A DNA stretch of 64,000 nucleotides from Epiperipatus broadwayi (GCA_028023455.1 JAQFVV010012510.1:1118001-1182000); one strand, 5' to 3'; counted from the first letter of the stretch, positions 33,254 through 46,085 are shown. Translations and numbers: made by a program. The notes: a model not told the origin generated them from the sequence alone.

Positions 33254-33264
33254 AGGACTATAAA
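33254..33264 (+). promoter_or_regulatory. TATA box of the solo LTR
   Basis: ACTATAAAAAG lies about 25-30 bases upstream of GTTCCAGTCAGT, which could hold the initiator. The other LTR copy has a mutated TATA (AATACAAAAAG). Confidence 0.5.
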
Positions 33265-34171
33265 AAGAAAAAATATTGAGTTCCAGTCAGTTTTTTCCAA
33301 CTTGATTTGATGACAACGGTAAGACGCACTTGCCGTTCTCTCTCATTTTTTTTCTTTGTATAAAAAAAAAAAAAAAAATGAAAAGACTGTGATACCAGAA
33401 TGGAACCAGCTAATGCTACCTCCAGAACATTTTCTTCCAATGGAGACGCCGTGGGAATTGCCAACAGGAACCTGGACTCTTATACTGTAAGCTATATTGA
33501 TATGAACTCTAAATTTAAAAAAAAAATAACTAAGAACTTTCGTTCAAGCTTATGAACTTCTATCTGACTTTTAAGTTTTTAAATCAAATTAATAATGTTT
33601 AATTTTATATGTTTCCCGATTGATAAACATCATTTCCATTTTTTTTCCCCTTTATTGTAAAGATTATTTAAATGTATGAAATTTAAGTTGTTTATAGACG
33701 CTTGCATGGATTCGTTTGCGGTTAATTATATTTTGGTTTTCATATTTGATCAAAATATATAGACATTCGATAAATAATGATACCTTACGGTGAGTATCTA
33801 AAATGTATTTATTCGGATGTCTTTTAAGTTATTGGTGACAACGCAAGTATCTTATGGTGAATACTATTGGGTTACTTATAAGTTTCCCTCTGCGATTGTC
33901 GGTATCAATAATTTTGTATTTTGATCGTTTATGTTTATTTTGAAATGTTTTTGACCGTGGAATCTATGTAATCGATCTATACCCAACATTTTTAAACAAA
34001 TCTGTGCGAACGTATTTAAATGTTAAAATTAAGTCGGGCGTAAATGGCTATATAGTTTTGTAAAGTTGTATTAAGGGAGGGTAATCTTAGGTTATTCATT
34101 TCGTAGTGAATTGGTTCAATGGATTGGATATATTTGTGTAATTAGTAGATGTAGTATGAGGTCCGCTACGG

Positions 34172-34528
34172 GCAGGATTATAGATATACGCCACACACCC
34201 TCTGTTTGCCTATGGATGGGTTTGTAAGTTGGCAGAAGACCGCAGTCCATTCCTATGGAGTTTTTTGTTTATTGATCTACTTGCCAACAGATGTCACATT
34301 CCTGTTGGTGGAGAGTCAATCTCTTCTCTATTTCTACTTATTGTTCAGATGTACATTCCTGACAATATAGTATTTTGTGTTGTCGTATCATGCTACATTG
34401 AATACATGAATGTATCAGATGGATTGGCGCCAGTTGATTGCGAAATTTGTTGCCTAAGGTTAAATCAGGGAAGAATATTTTCTTTTCAAATGCAGACCTA
34501 TGTAGTCCATTCATACTCGACCCTCTAA
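34172..34528 (+). CDS. Conserved short ORF inside the solo LTR (copy 1)
   Basis: The frame after a TAG at about 34180 is open to TAA/TAG at about 34526 and is retained in the other LTR copy (46994-47344 minus). Shared blocks are FAYGWVCK, AEDRSPFLWSFLFI, LLANRC, IPVGG and CEICCLRLNQGRIFSFQMQ. There is one hydrophobic segment (SFLFI-LLAN) and a cysteine-rich region. The substitutions between copies preserve the frame over about 110 codons. I know no family with these blocks. The true start codon is unclear. It may be a retroelement accessory ORF or chance preservation in a young repeat. Confidence 0.35.
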
Positions 34529-35330
34529 ATAAATAGTAAACTCATTATTTGCAATCTACTTAAATTTAGAATTAAAGATCAATATAAAAATATAAAATGT
34601 TAAACTTATTCCTCAAAATTTAAATATTATTTTATATGTGCGTAAATAAATATTTTTATATGTTAATTTCTGGCAGTGGCTTTTACTCTTTGATATTTAA
34701 GATATAAATTAAGATATAGATTTTTATCTCTGCGTCTCCACTGAGCTAGTGACTTGGGCTAACGATCGGAATATTTAAATAAAGTGGAATCTTAACAGCG
34801 TGTATCTGCCTACTTTATAAATTTTTCTAGGCTCAAATGCCTAGATGGCGCCCTTGTAGTGCAGATATTGTTTTTGCGGTTAGATTCGATATTCACTTTC
34901 ATTCCGATTGGTACAATATTTTAAAGATAGACATGCCTTTAGATATTATAATATACTAAAATACACATTACATTAAATTCTGGGCAAAATGGATAATAAA
35001 AATATGAATAGGCATTTGATAATTATATACAGGTAGTGCTGATAAGTAAGCAAGCCATGCTCTCACTCATGGAAAGTCTGAATCTATACACATAAAATTT
35101 GCCCAAATGGGCATGGATTTGACAATAATAATAAATAAATAAATAATTAAACATCACACACTCACACAAGGGCATGTCTCATCCATTCAATGTAACAGTG
35201 TAAATGTTGACAAATCATAATTGCACAATGATAACATTCAGTTTTACAAGCTATCTCAATTTTTATATATACTTGATGTCCATAATACTTATTCATAACC
35301 ATTTTATTGGATATATAAAAAAGTTTGTTT

Positions 35331-36337
35331 GGTAATACAGCATCAATTGATCCACGCCATAAGATGGCGCTGTTGCTAGTAAAAAACGAATAGATATAAT
35401 GTTACCGGGCTGATTTGATTCTTATTATTTTGTAATGTTATCGTGTTTTTTTTTGGGGGGGGTTTGGATTTTTTTGTTGGACCATATTTTCTTTTTTTTT
35501 AAATAAATAAATTGATTCAAAATTGATTTTTTTTCATACGTTTTTTAAAACCTTTTTTTTTTAAAAAAAAAAAAACTTGTTGTTTAACAAAATTGGATTA
35601 CGGTCTTTTTTTTTTTTAAAGTAACTTTTTTTTTTTTCGCTTTTGATTACGGTCTTTTTTTTTTAAAGAAACTTTTTTTTCTTTATTTTTTTCATACTTT
35701 TTTAAACAACTTTCATATATTTCATTTTTTTTGGGTTCATTTAATGTGTATTTATTAAAAAAAACAACAATTACATCAAAAATTAATTTTCTCATTAAAC
35801 TACCATCACTGCATCTGCTTCTGTAGTAGGCAAATCTACAAATCGAAACGCCGGACAATCATCTGCCATTGAAATGTTTTGATCTCAAAAAAGTCTTGGA
35901 AAGTGCCGACTTGATTGTGAACTTTGCCGAATTGTGACTAATATTTCTCATTTCCTGAATTCTGACCCCTGACAATGAAACCAGGGGCGTTTGGAAAAGC
36001 GTTACAATTTTTACAAACCAAACTAAAAAAAAAATACACCCAAGCAAAAAAAAAAACATTATAATATACTTTTGGTCATTCAAAATAAAGATACCTTCAC
36101 ATCATATGCTGTACAATAGTTAAGAGTAATGTCTATAGAGAGTCTTGCATACTCATCGCTAATAATGTTCGACATACTAGAGATGTTGGGATAATGGGTG
36201 CACTTCAACATCTTTAGCAGTTGAGCAGTTTACAGGCCATAAGATCTATGTTAGCAGCCTTGTAAACAGCATATTTATGTGCTTTAGCATAGCAACAGCA
36301 CCATCTTATGGCATGGATCAATCAATGCTGTATTACC
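35331..36337. mobile_element. hAT-like non-autonomous DNA transposon, 8 bp TSD
   Basis: Terminal inverted repeats of about 48 bp (35331-35378 and 36290-36337, starting GGTAATACAGCAT and containing CCATAAGATGG, four or so mismatches) are flanked by the perfect 8 bp repeat GTTTGTTT at 35323-35330 and 36338-36345. An 8 bp duplication is typical of hAT elements; P and Merlin-type elements also make 8 bp. No transposase is encoded. The interior is dominated by T-runs (about 35440-35740). Confidence 0.85.
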
Positions 36338-36385
36338 GTTTGTTTTATCCTGGATTTGGCTGAAACAACAAGTATGAGAACTATG

Positions 36386-36640
<255 letters not shown>

Positions 36641-37960
36641 AATAAACCCTTTTATCTAATATTTCTTATCCAACTTTATTCACATACACATACTATTATA
36701 AATACATTTTATAACATCATAAATAAGAATAGTAATTAAATATAAATTATAACTACATAACATTAATAATACATTTTAAATATGTCCAATATATATACAC
36801 TCAGTAATTTTCTTTTCCCATTTAGATCAGAGATTTAAGTTTTTTTTATATTATAATAAAACAATTCCCTTTCATTCATGTCCTTTTGTCTCTTCTTTAA
36901 GAAAACACTGCAATACAATTCTCCTCTTGATTAGATAAAAATACACATTTTATGATTAACAGATGGAATTTATTTTGAATGAAGTTCATAATTAAAGCAG
37001 AAATTCAAAGAAATGTGACCAGATAGAGAATACTAAGTAATAACAGTGCTTTGTAAAGTTCCATTTTATAAAGCTCACAAATTTTAATAATATTAAGTAT
37101 TGTGTAAGTTTAAATCCTTTCTTTTTTCTTTAAAATAATGTAATATATATTTCAAAAACAAATAAACAATTTAAAAAAATATTCTAAATAAATATGCAAA
37201 TGAATTCGGAATGGATAATTATATCAAGTCAATGTTAGCTTATCTGCATCAGAAGAAAATTAAATAAATGAAGCCTTTTGTCCAAAATATTGAAGAAGCT
37301 GATTCTTGTGACTTTTTCTTTCTTTAAAATTATATAATACAATCCCAAATCGTTGCAATTTTTTCTATTTTTAATACAATCAATATTTTTATTGTAATTT
37401 GTCATGATTATACATTTAATTTGACACAAATATAATGACTTCTATATGTATTTCCAAAATAGGTTTAAAGCAATTGTATTTCATAAAATTATTCATCTTT
37501 AAGTCAGATTTTATCAAACATATAATAAATACCTCATTAATAAATAAAATTTGTGCTAATAACAATTTGAAATAGCAATTAAACTATTGAAAGCAATTAT
37601 TACAAAGTTCAAATTAATTATTTATTTTAAAGTAAGAACAAAATAAACATATACTTCCACTGCCGGTTGATTTTTATAAAAAATAATGGTATTTTTAATA
37701 TCTTTCTGTGATTTACTGCTTGATGAGCTGGTTAAACATATACCTTAGGGTAATACTGCAATGGATAACTTTTAACTCTTTTTTATTCAGACATTTGAAA
37801 CAATAAAAAAATCAATTAAGAACTTTTTAAAACGGATTTAAAATAGTGAAATAAAATCCAATCAATTAACATAATTTCAATAAGAATTTCAATAAATACA
37901 CTAATAATTATTTTCAAAATAAGAGTCATAGATCACATGACCCTATTTCTTAAGCTTGTA
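36641..37960. other. AT-rich stretch without recognised features
   Basis: No gene, RNA or shared repeat was seen. Confidence 0.5.
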
Positions 37961-37964
37961 AGTT

Positions 37965-38078
37965 ATAAAACAATGAGGATTTCCAATTCCTCTACAGAGA
38001 TATTTTAAGTGCTGGCTCTGGCTAAGCATTTAACACAAAGCTTGTAGAGGAAAAAGCAATCCTCATTGTTTTAATAAT
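37965..38078. repeat. Hairpin with about 25 bp arms
   Basis: AAAACAATGAGGATT and TTCCTCTACA on the left pair with TGTAGAGGAA and AATCCTCATTGTTTT on the right, with small internal loops and a spacer of about 50 bases. It could be a small palindromic MITE remnant or a transcribed hairpin; no TSD was seen. Confidence 0.7.
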
Positions 38079-39477
38079 TATTTTGTTTTTTCTTTTACAT
38101 CCAAGTACATATGCATATCTGTACTCTGCAGTTCCTATCAGATGTCCCAGTTCAACTGATCCCATTTAAATACAGAAGTGGAATATTTAAATTTCTCACA
38201 CAATATTAACTTATCATAATTAATAAACTTGACTTTGAACATTTCTAATCAAGATGATTTAATAATGTGCTGTCTAGACAGATAATAAATTTTATTAATT
38301 GGAATTCAATTATTAAATAAATGATTTTTTAACTAATTTAAACTTATATATTTATATTTTTAAATTACACACCTTTAACTCAAAATACACTCTTTATTCT
38401 ACTCTATTTAAAATCTTTTAATATAGTAATTATTCAATGTACCCTTTTTTAATAAAATATGGCTTTTAATAAATCCTTTTTTAAACATTTCATTCATTCA
38501 AACACACACACCAACATTCATAAAGATATATTAGATATAACCATTATTCTAAAAGACATAAAGATAAATTTTTATCTATTTAAAAAATTAATTAATTTAA
38601 AACTTCTTTAAATTGAAATGTATCCCAATTAATCATATTTAAACTCAACATCCCTAAAATCTGGCCTTAAATAACTCCTACATGAACTAACATTTTATAA
38701 CATTATTTTAAGACCATTTATTTTATAACTAACAAATAGAGATCCTAACAAAGATTAAATAAGCATATTTTGTGCAGAATAAAACAACTTTATTAACTGT
38801 CTATACTTAAAACACAACAGGTTTTAAACTAATTCTTATTTAGATCTGAACAATTAACTTGGGATCTTTAATCAAACATTAAATAGTTTAATTAATATTT
38901 TTTAAGTAATTAATATTTACATATGCTAAGTGAATTACTTTAATTAATAATATAAAACATTACACTAAAACTTTATAATTTAACAGCAAGAATGAAACTT
39001 ATTTAATATAATCTAAGAAATTTTTTAATACATTATATAATATATATTTAGCCCATAAGGCCAAATATATAGTTGCAATATATTAATGTAATATTTTTTA
39101 AATGGACAAATAGCTGATCAAATATTTTAATAAATGGAAATTTCATTTTAAAATCTAGTTAAAATTTGCAGCCATGATGTTTTCAAGGCAACAACCAATC
39201 AAATAAAACTATGCAGGATGAGATAATATAACATTGTCTGAGTTACTTTTTAACCAAACATCAAATTTGCTTTTGGTCATTACTTAAGCTTTTAAGTGAG
39301 TTTATAATGAAACAATGAACTTATATATGGATATGATAATTCAAAGCAATACAAACATCTATTTAATTTTTATCTGAAATCAAAGCTTTCCATTGCAAGC
39401 TTATTGTTTTGCTATAAAGTCATTTAAGAGCTTGAATATTAGTCAAAAGTAAATTCATTTTTTGATTAAAGGGCATC
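38079..39477. other. AT-rich stretch without recognised features
   Basis: Nothing recognised. Confidence 0.5.
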
Positions 39478-40228
39478 TTAACAACCGTCTCTTACGAGGC
39501 TCCTCGTAGACATCTGACGTCACTCTAACTCTGCCAGTTCTTATGCTAAAAAATTCGTTTGATAGGTTTTGAATAGGTTTTTAAAAGTTCTGTAAGATGG
39601 TGCCCTCTTCTGATAAATTTTACAAGTAAAAAATAAAAAAAAAACGCATTTAAACCTAAACAAAGAAAGAACATTATTTGTGATTGGTTCTTAGCATGCT
39701 CTCAGCCGAAAAAGACATTCTGATTGGCTGGAAAGAACAAAGAAACCGCCTGATCAAAGAAAATAAAGAAAAACGCTGAGATTTTCATTTCGAATGCAAT
39801 TTTAATTATTAAAAAAATATAATTTCAGAAATTAAACTAGTTTTTTTAAAAAAAAAACTAAAAAAACAAAATTATTTTCGAAAAATATTGAAGATTTTAG
39901 TAAAAATATTAAAGAAATATTTAAAAGAAATATTTACTTTTCTATAACGTAAAAGTCAACCTTTTTGTTTATATTATAGCTTTTATGTTGCCGAAATTGA
40001 ATATTTTAGAATAAATAAATAGCAATTTATTTTTGAAAGAACTTTCGTTCTCTTCATAACCTGAAAAATTAGTAATATACTTTTTATAAACGTATCTGAG
40101 TTGAATTTAATATTATAGGCGAATATGTTTTAACAATAGGCTTTGTCTTCAGTTTGTGAGTTGGCCAATTAAAAGATTTGATTTTTACCTCATACAACCA
40201 ATAATATAATTAGCGGTTAAAAGGTTAA
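39478..40228 (+). mobile_element. TTAA-flanked 0.75 kb repeat, copy 1
   Basis: It is the direct copy of 57178-57932 (751 against 755 bases, high identity, same orientation). Both begin at TTAA (39478-39481), end at TTAA (40225-40228), and contain near the left end the hairpin ACGAGG-CTCCTCGT and several ATTGG/CCAAT-type boxes. The TTAA boundaries point to a piggyBac-like target, but the terminal inverted repeat is short (TTAACC/GGTTAA) and no transposase is present. It could also be a solo LTR of another kind. Confidence 0.7.
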
Positions 40229-42429
40229 GCAATGTATTATTATCTCAGTCTGAACCAGATAGATTTAATTGTTGCTTGGAAATATCGTGGTTGCAAATTT
40301 TCTATTTATTTAAATGTTTCATCATATATTTAAAAGAAAACATTTTTTTGTTAAGAAGATTAATGGAAAACAAAAGAATAGATATTTTTATATATAATAT
40401 TGTATTTTTTAAAGATAAATTGTAATATTTAAGAATTGTAAATTGATTACTTTTATGTTTAAAATTTATAAAAATAATCATATATATTATGTAATCTTCA
40501 GTTTATATATATAAAAAATAGAAATAATATAAATATGTTTCATTTATGTTATTCTATTTTTTAAATGCTTTGCATGTCAAATATATTTTACAAATTCGGC
40601 ATATTATCTTAACTTTATATTAAAGACCACCTGCCATTAAATAAGTTTTATAATAATAATAGAAAAATTATAAAAATTATAGGATTAATATGAGAAAAGT
40701 TTAATGAACATGGAAATTTTCTTAAAAGATCTAAAAATCTATATTCTGTATATACAATTAGTTTTTATTTAGAATTATTGACTTTGAAAATGAGTACAAA
40801 ACCATTATTGGCTACATTAGGTTACTTTAGATTTACCTTTTTTTAAAAGTAAACTTTTATTAATATGTTTATTTGTATTTTTCTTCTAGATAGCTCTCTT
40901 ATAATCAGTTCAACTAATTATCATATACTGATTAATTCTTAAATACTTGTTGACTTCGAATTATGATGAAACAGTATATATTAATAAACATGAGACAGCC
41001 TTTGGCAAAACTCTGACAGAATCATAATTCTAAGAATTAAATAGTTTCATGAAAAGAACTAATAGGTTGAGAATTACTAATACTGATTAATAAATGAAAA
41101 TGTAGCTATTCTTAATTAGTTGGATAGAAAAAGACTGAAAAGCTGTTGAAGAATTCTTTGAAGGCTGCTTTAGTTACATGCTCACATGCATATTAAGATG
41201 GATATAATCTTATAGCACTTATATACAGAATAAAAGCCAAAATAGCTCTACAAATTTAAATAAGAAATGAAAATCAATCACTGTGATACTTTGTTAGAAA
41301 TGAAAATGTATAATGGGGTGAATTTTTTAGTGAAAGTATATCTGAGGGTGACTGTTTTTTCAAAACTTCGAACTGGAAACCAGAAAAATTTTGTGTCATT
41401 TATCAGTCATTTTTGATCACATTTTTACTACTTTATGCTTATTTTATTGTAAATTTATAGCTTTATCAGTATTTAAATTTTAATTCCAAAAAAGTACTAT
41501 TGGCAGTATTTTTTTTTTTTTTTTACAAAAAATCAATTTCTAATTGTGGTCTATTGTATATAGTTCAAAACTCTTTTTCTTTACAAAGTTCTGCAAAGCA
41601 CTGACTGTCAACTTTGACTATTGTTCTCTAGACATTTCTGGCTGGCAAAGTCAGAAATCAAAACAAAATATATGCTTTTGTAATAGATTTTGAACATAAA
41701 TAAATATATTTCTCATAATTTTTTATATGCATAATTAAGTTTTTATAGTAATTTACCTAAATATAAAGTTTGATTTAAAAAATTTTAAATTTTGCAAGAA
41801 AAATAATTAAGGAAAAGTGAATAGCACTGGTCTGTTTTCAAGATAAGTGACTAACATTGACCACTCTTTGCATATCAATGACATTTGGTGGTAGCTAAAA
41901 TGCAACTATTTTTCTTAAATATTTATGAATTTTATGATTACTTTTTACACTATATTCACTAATAATGTGACTAGATTTAGATTTACAATATTTAATTTTA
42001 AATGAAGAAAAGACAACAGAAGTGAATAATCAGCTATCATAATTTCTAAGACACAAGAAATCATTGGTGATTTCACGTTATAATTGGTTGAAATATAATT
42101 CATTTGTTTTACTGCAGCCATTTTTCATATGTTTTTCTCCAGTTATTAATATTATTTTAAGTTTTTTTTTACATTTACCCAATTTGAATGTAAAATAATT
42201 CAATTTTTAGAAGCTAAATTAAAACAATTCTGATTATTGTTCATTAATATATTTCAGAAAGTAAACTGACTAGATCCATATTTAATGAATCAAATCACTC
42301 AAATATTTACTCAATCCAGCCAATAAAAAAATTCATCAAACAAAAAGTTAAATTATCTCAGCTCCCTCTAGTATTATAATTTGTCCATGTCATTTTACAA
42401 AATATTGATTGAATTACAATTTTGAATTA
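40229..42429. other. AT-rich stretch without recognised features
   Basis: Contains a poly(T) run near 41510-41524. No gene or shared repeat was recognised. Confidence 0.5.
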
Positions 42430-42560
42430 ATACATTGCGCAGGCTTAAACCTGCATTTATAGATGTAATATAGGCAGGATCCGAACTCAGACTTTAACCC
42501 GACCCACAACTCTCAGTGCCATCTCATATTGCTGACCTACCTGGTCACACACATGTTGAA
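42430..42560 (-). repeat. SINE-like repeat with B box, second copy
   Basis: Shares the tRNA-like block with 890-1010: minus strand GAGTTCGGATCC as B box, then TGCCTATATTACATC and TGCAGGTTTAAGCCTG. No hammerhead motif is attached here. Confidence 0.55.
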
Positions 42561-43569
42561 AAGAAAAATAAATAATTATTTTCTAAAGCTGATCCTGAAT
42601 TTTAAAAATAATTAAAAAAAAAAGAAGAAAATTATTGTTTTAGAATTATATTAAAATAAATTCGATGCAAATTTTTTTTTTTTAAAAAGAAATTATGTGG
42701 TCGACTTTCAGAGACCTTGCGGTCGAACTGGTCGACCACAGTTGCTGTCTTAGATACCTCTGGTATATATATATGAAAATATGTTTGATTATTATTAATA
42801 GTAACATTTTTTAAATGAAAAGGTATTTGATTGATAAAGATGATCACATATTATGTTGAAAACATTGTCAATAGAATGAGAGTTTGTAATATGGTGGTTA
42901 AAAAAAGAGAGAAAAGGTAAAATATAACGCACATATATTTATGATATAATATGTAATTGCATTCACATTCAAATAAAACTAAATAATAATAATTTCTTAT
43001 TTTTAATCACTTTTAACTAATATTAAAATAGTCAGTTAAAGTTTAAAAGATATTTGTATTTCATTTTAATGAAACTGAAAACGGAGTTGTTCCACTCTTA
43101 ATAATATATATATATTTGTTGTAAAAATAATAACAATGAAACAATTTCTTTTTAGTCACCTCCACAAAAGATAGAAAAAATATTTCATTTTTATAAAATA
43201 AGAGACATGGGAAATAAATCATTCTAATATTTAATTCAATGGTATATTGTTTACATTTGCACAAAAGGATTAATAAATCATCATTATATATAGATACAGA
43301 ATATAAACTTAAAAATAGTTAAACAATAAATAAAATAAACCATGAATAAGTTATAAAACAGCATGTAAAAGCAATTGAAATCAAAGTAACATGCTGATAA
43401 AGTGAATCTTCATTTCTTAAAAAGCAGAACAATCCACTTAAAAATATAAATGTTGCTATAAACACAGTATTAAGTCGTAATGAAAACTGACATTGTAATC
43501 AAAATGAAGAAGTTATAAAAGAGAAAATTTTCAAAACTAATTAAGAATAGGTGAAGGCACAATTAAAAT
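42561..43569. other. AT-rich stretch without recognised features
   Basis: Nothing beyond A/T-rich DNA and a short (TA)n near 42760 and 43105. Confidence 0.5.
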
Positions 43570-44170
43570 AGTGGGCAATTATTTTATATAAGTGCACATA
43601 CATTGTAATCATAAGTGGATTTCAATATAAATAAAAAGTGGAAAAACATTATCATTGATATTGATGGCATATCTGACAAAGTGATAAGATTAGATATACA
43701 ATTTAATGAAAGGTACCAAAAGCAGATACTTTAAGGTTATGCCTAACAAGTTTTTATCATGATGAAATAGAGGAATTTTACATGAATGCATTGATTGGAT
43801 CAAGCAACATTTAAAAATCGTTATGGAATATTTTAATGCTAGAATTGAAATAATGTATGGTGATAGAAATGAAAGAGAACACAGATTTATAGAGATTGTA
43901 TATAAAAAAAAAACTATAATTATTTTTGAGAAAAATTCTAAATGGACATGAAAAAATCCAAATGAAAGAAACCAAAATTGGATCAATTCAACACAGGAAG
44001 TGATCATTGGCTAGAGAGATATAAGATACATGTTAATGTAAAATTAGAAAAACAAAAACTATTAAAAAAAGACAGTATTAACAATTGATATATCTAACTT
44101 TTTTACAAATCAATAAATTAGAACTTGCAAATCATTTTAAAATATTAACAGAATGAGAATAGTTTACACT
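43570..44170 (+). pseudogene. RTE/BovB endonuclease fragment
   Basis: In shifting frames the plus strand reads IIDIDGISDKVIRLDIQFNE, SFYHDEIEEFYMNAL, and RTQIYRDC/ERTQ-like sequence, then STGSDHWL near 43990. This is the order of the APE-type endonuclease in RTE/BovB elements, ending in the SDH box. It is broken by many stops. It is probably the 5' part of the RTE copy whose RT pieces lie at 46320-46611, 48652-48990 and 49600-49860. Confidence 0.65.
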
Positions 44171-44179
44171 TGAGTGAAA

Positions 44180-45325
44180 TAATTTTTTTCCACCACAGCT
44201 ATGTCATCTAGTATAAACTTTAGTAATTACTAAATGCCAAATGGTGCTTAAAAAACCCCTACCTAATGCTATTTTATCCAATATCCCCCAACTAGTTTCT
44301 AGTTTATGGCTTTGATTAGTGAATATCTATGAATTTTGAAATAGTACACTTGGATTTTTTAGAATTTAATGTATACTCATTCTAGTTACTACTATTTAAT
44401 TATCTATTTCTCTATTAAGCTATGTACCTAAATTGAAAAACATATAAATGTTTTCATTCTAAGCCAAATTGCCTATGTTGTTATATGGATCTAAAGCCAG
44501 TTCATTATCTATATATTATATATGTCCTTAGCTTTTTAACAACTGTTATCAATCGCATGTATATTGCAATTAGGTTTGGTATAAACACCAACATGATATC
44601 ATATGCTTCCAACTTCCACATTGCTGTTCCAACAGCAAACTCTTTTAATTTCACTACAGCTACAACAACTAATGTAAGCTGTAGCAATTAATATATACTA
44701 AATGATAGTGATTAAAAAAATTCCTATCCAATGATGTACTATCCAATATTCCCAGACTAGTTTCTGGTTTATGGCTTTCACCATTAAGGGTCTTTGTATC
44801 TTGGGAAGGGTGCAATTTGATAATTAGGATTGAATGCATCCTCCTTTTATGTGCCATCATTTACTTATCTGTTTACTATCAAACTATCATCCCATACTAA
44901 AAAACATATAAATGTTTTCAACCTAGGACAACTTATCTGTATAGTCATCCAGATTTTAAACCAGTTAAATATCTATATATTGTGGTATCATTATATACTA
45001 ATCCAGATCATAGGGAAAAAGTAGCTATGGTTATTAATAAACTAAGGACACCAGAATATATTATTACTGAATTAGTTTCAGATCTGTGTGGATATATAGG
45101 TAAATTAACTTAGATATAGAACAGCTGTATGTTTTTCAGTTTGGGATGATAGTTTGATAGTATAATAGAGCAGTAAATAATGGATGTTGAAAAGAAAGTG
45201 CATTACAACCTAAAGATCCAGGTGCACTCTTCCAAAATCCAAAGCCTTCCTCTGATGAAAGCCATAGGCTAAAAACTAGTCTGGGGATATTGGACATGGA
45301 CTGTGGAAATATATTGAGCACTATT
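44180..45325. repeat. Cluster of old, diverged foldback-family copies
   Basis: Antisense bodies occur at about 44200-44450 (CCCCAACTAGTTTCTAG) and about 44660-44980 (CCCAGACTAGTTTCTGG), and sense bodies at about 45020-45120 and 45200-45315 (CTGATGAAAGCC, AACTAGTCTGGGGATATTGG). The upstream part of the unit (GCTATGGTTATTAATAAAC, AAGGACACCAGAATAT) is recognisable by comparison with 52780-52900. One copy keeps a compensated stem II (AGCC/GGCT). The small ORFs here are not genes. Confidence 0.6.
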
Positions 45326-45754
45326 ATGTAGAGCTTTTAGTTACCAAACTTACATTAGTTGTAATAGGTGTGGTGAAAGAAAAAATATATGCTGTTGAAA
45401 CAGCAATATGGAAACTGGATCAAGTGATACATGTGATATTTTATTGATTGAAATTAATGAGAAGCTAACTGCTACTCTATTAAGAACATCAATAAAGATT
45501 GCCGGTACAAAAAATAGTAATATATCAATATATTTTCTAGTGAGATAATGCAATGTATAAAGACAAAAACAAATAAGATTTTTTAAAATTAATTCATTAA
45601 TAAGAATATCTAGAATTTTGTAAAATGTCATGAAAAATTGACAAGAAAGCTAGAAAGAAAGTTGTTTCCACAGTAATAAGAAAAGATCTATTCCTATTTA
45701 TTTGTCTGAAGGTCTTGTGATGATGGTATATTATTAGATGTTATATTTCCTTTG
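45326..45754. other. Unassigned stretch inside the RTE/foldback complex
   Basis: No RTE or repeat homology was recognised. Probably spacer or a very old copy. Confidence 0.4.
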
Positions 45755-45990
45755 ACAGATTAGCTCAGTTGGTTAGAGCGTTTGTCTTCAATTCGATATT
45801 CAAGAATCTAAAGGTGTGAGTTCAACTTCTAAGTGAATATTGTCATTGTGCATATAGGCCAGAAACACCTGAAGAAGAGTGGAGAATACTATTACTCGAA
45901 ATGTTGTGCAATTACTAACCTGTTATCTATTTGTGTGTTATTGCTAACAAGCTGTTTGTATTTGCAAAGTTTAAATAAAGTTTAAAATTT
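45755..45990 (+). mobile_element. tRNA-derived SINE with hammerhead-like segment
   Basis: The head has an A box (TAGCTCAGTTGG) and a B-box-like GAGTTCAACTTC. The body follows with ACCTGAAGAAGAGT, an internal loop, ACTCGAAATGTTGTG, and an A/T-rich 3' end (AAATAAAGTTTAAA). The segment CTGAAGA...GAGT/ACTC-GAAA resembles the hammerhead core with one extra A between the first box and stem II. Confidence 0.6.
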
Positions 45991-46085
45991 TCTATACATT
46001 CAACATTCACTTATAGATGATGGAAATAGTCCAACATATCACATTTAGATCTATTCCTTAAATGAGAATCAGACTTGTAAAATGT

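Larger units (their letters stand above)
32799..34915 (+). mobile_element. Solo LTR (copy 1), about 2.1 kb, 4 bp TSD
   Basis: It starts TGTAACGA, ends TACA (diverged from TCGTTACA), and is flanked by ATAT at 32795-32798 and 34916-34919. The same sequence occurs in reverse orientation at 46612-48646 with its own TSD, which defines the ends. TG...CA termini and a 4 bp TSD fit an LTR of a Gypsy-type retrotransposon; no internal region is present. ACTATAAAAAG at about 33255 is a TATA box, and a donor-like GGTAAGA follows at about 33318. A later ATG (33401) opens 29 codons up to a GTAAGC donor-like site at about 33488. The first bases can fold (GTAACGA/TCGTTAC). Confidence 0.85.
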
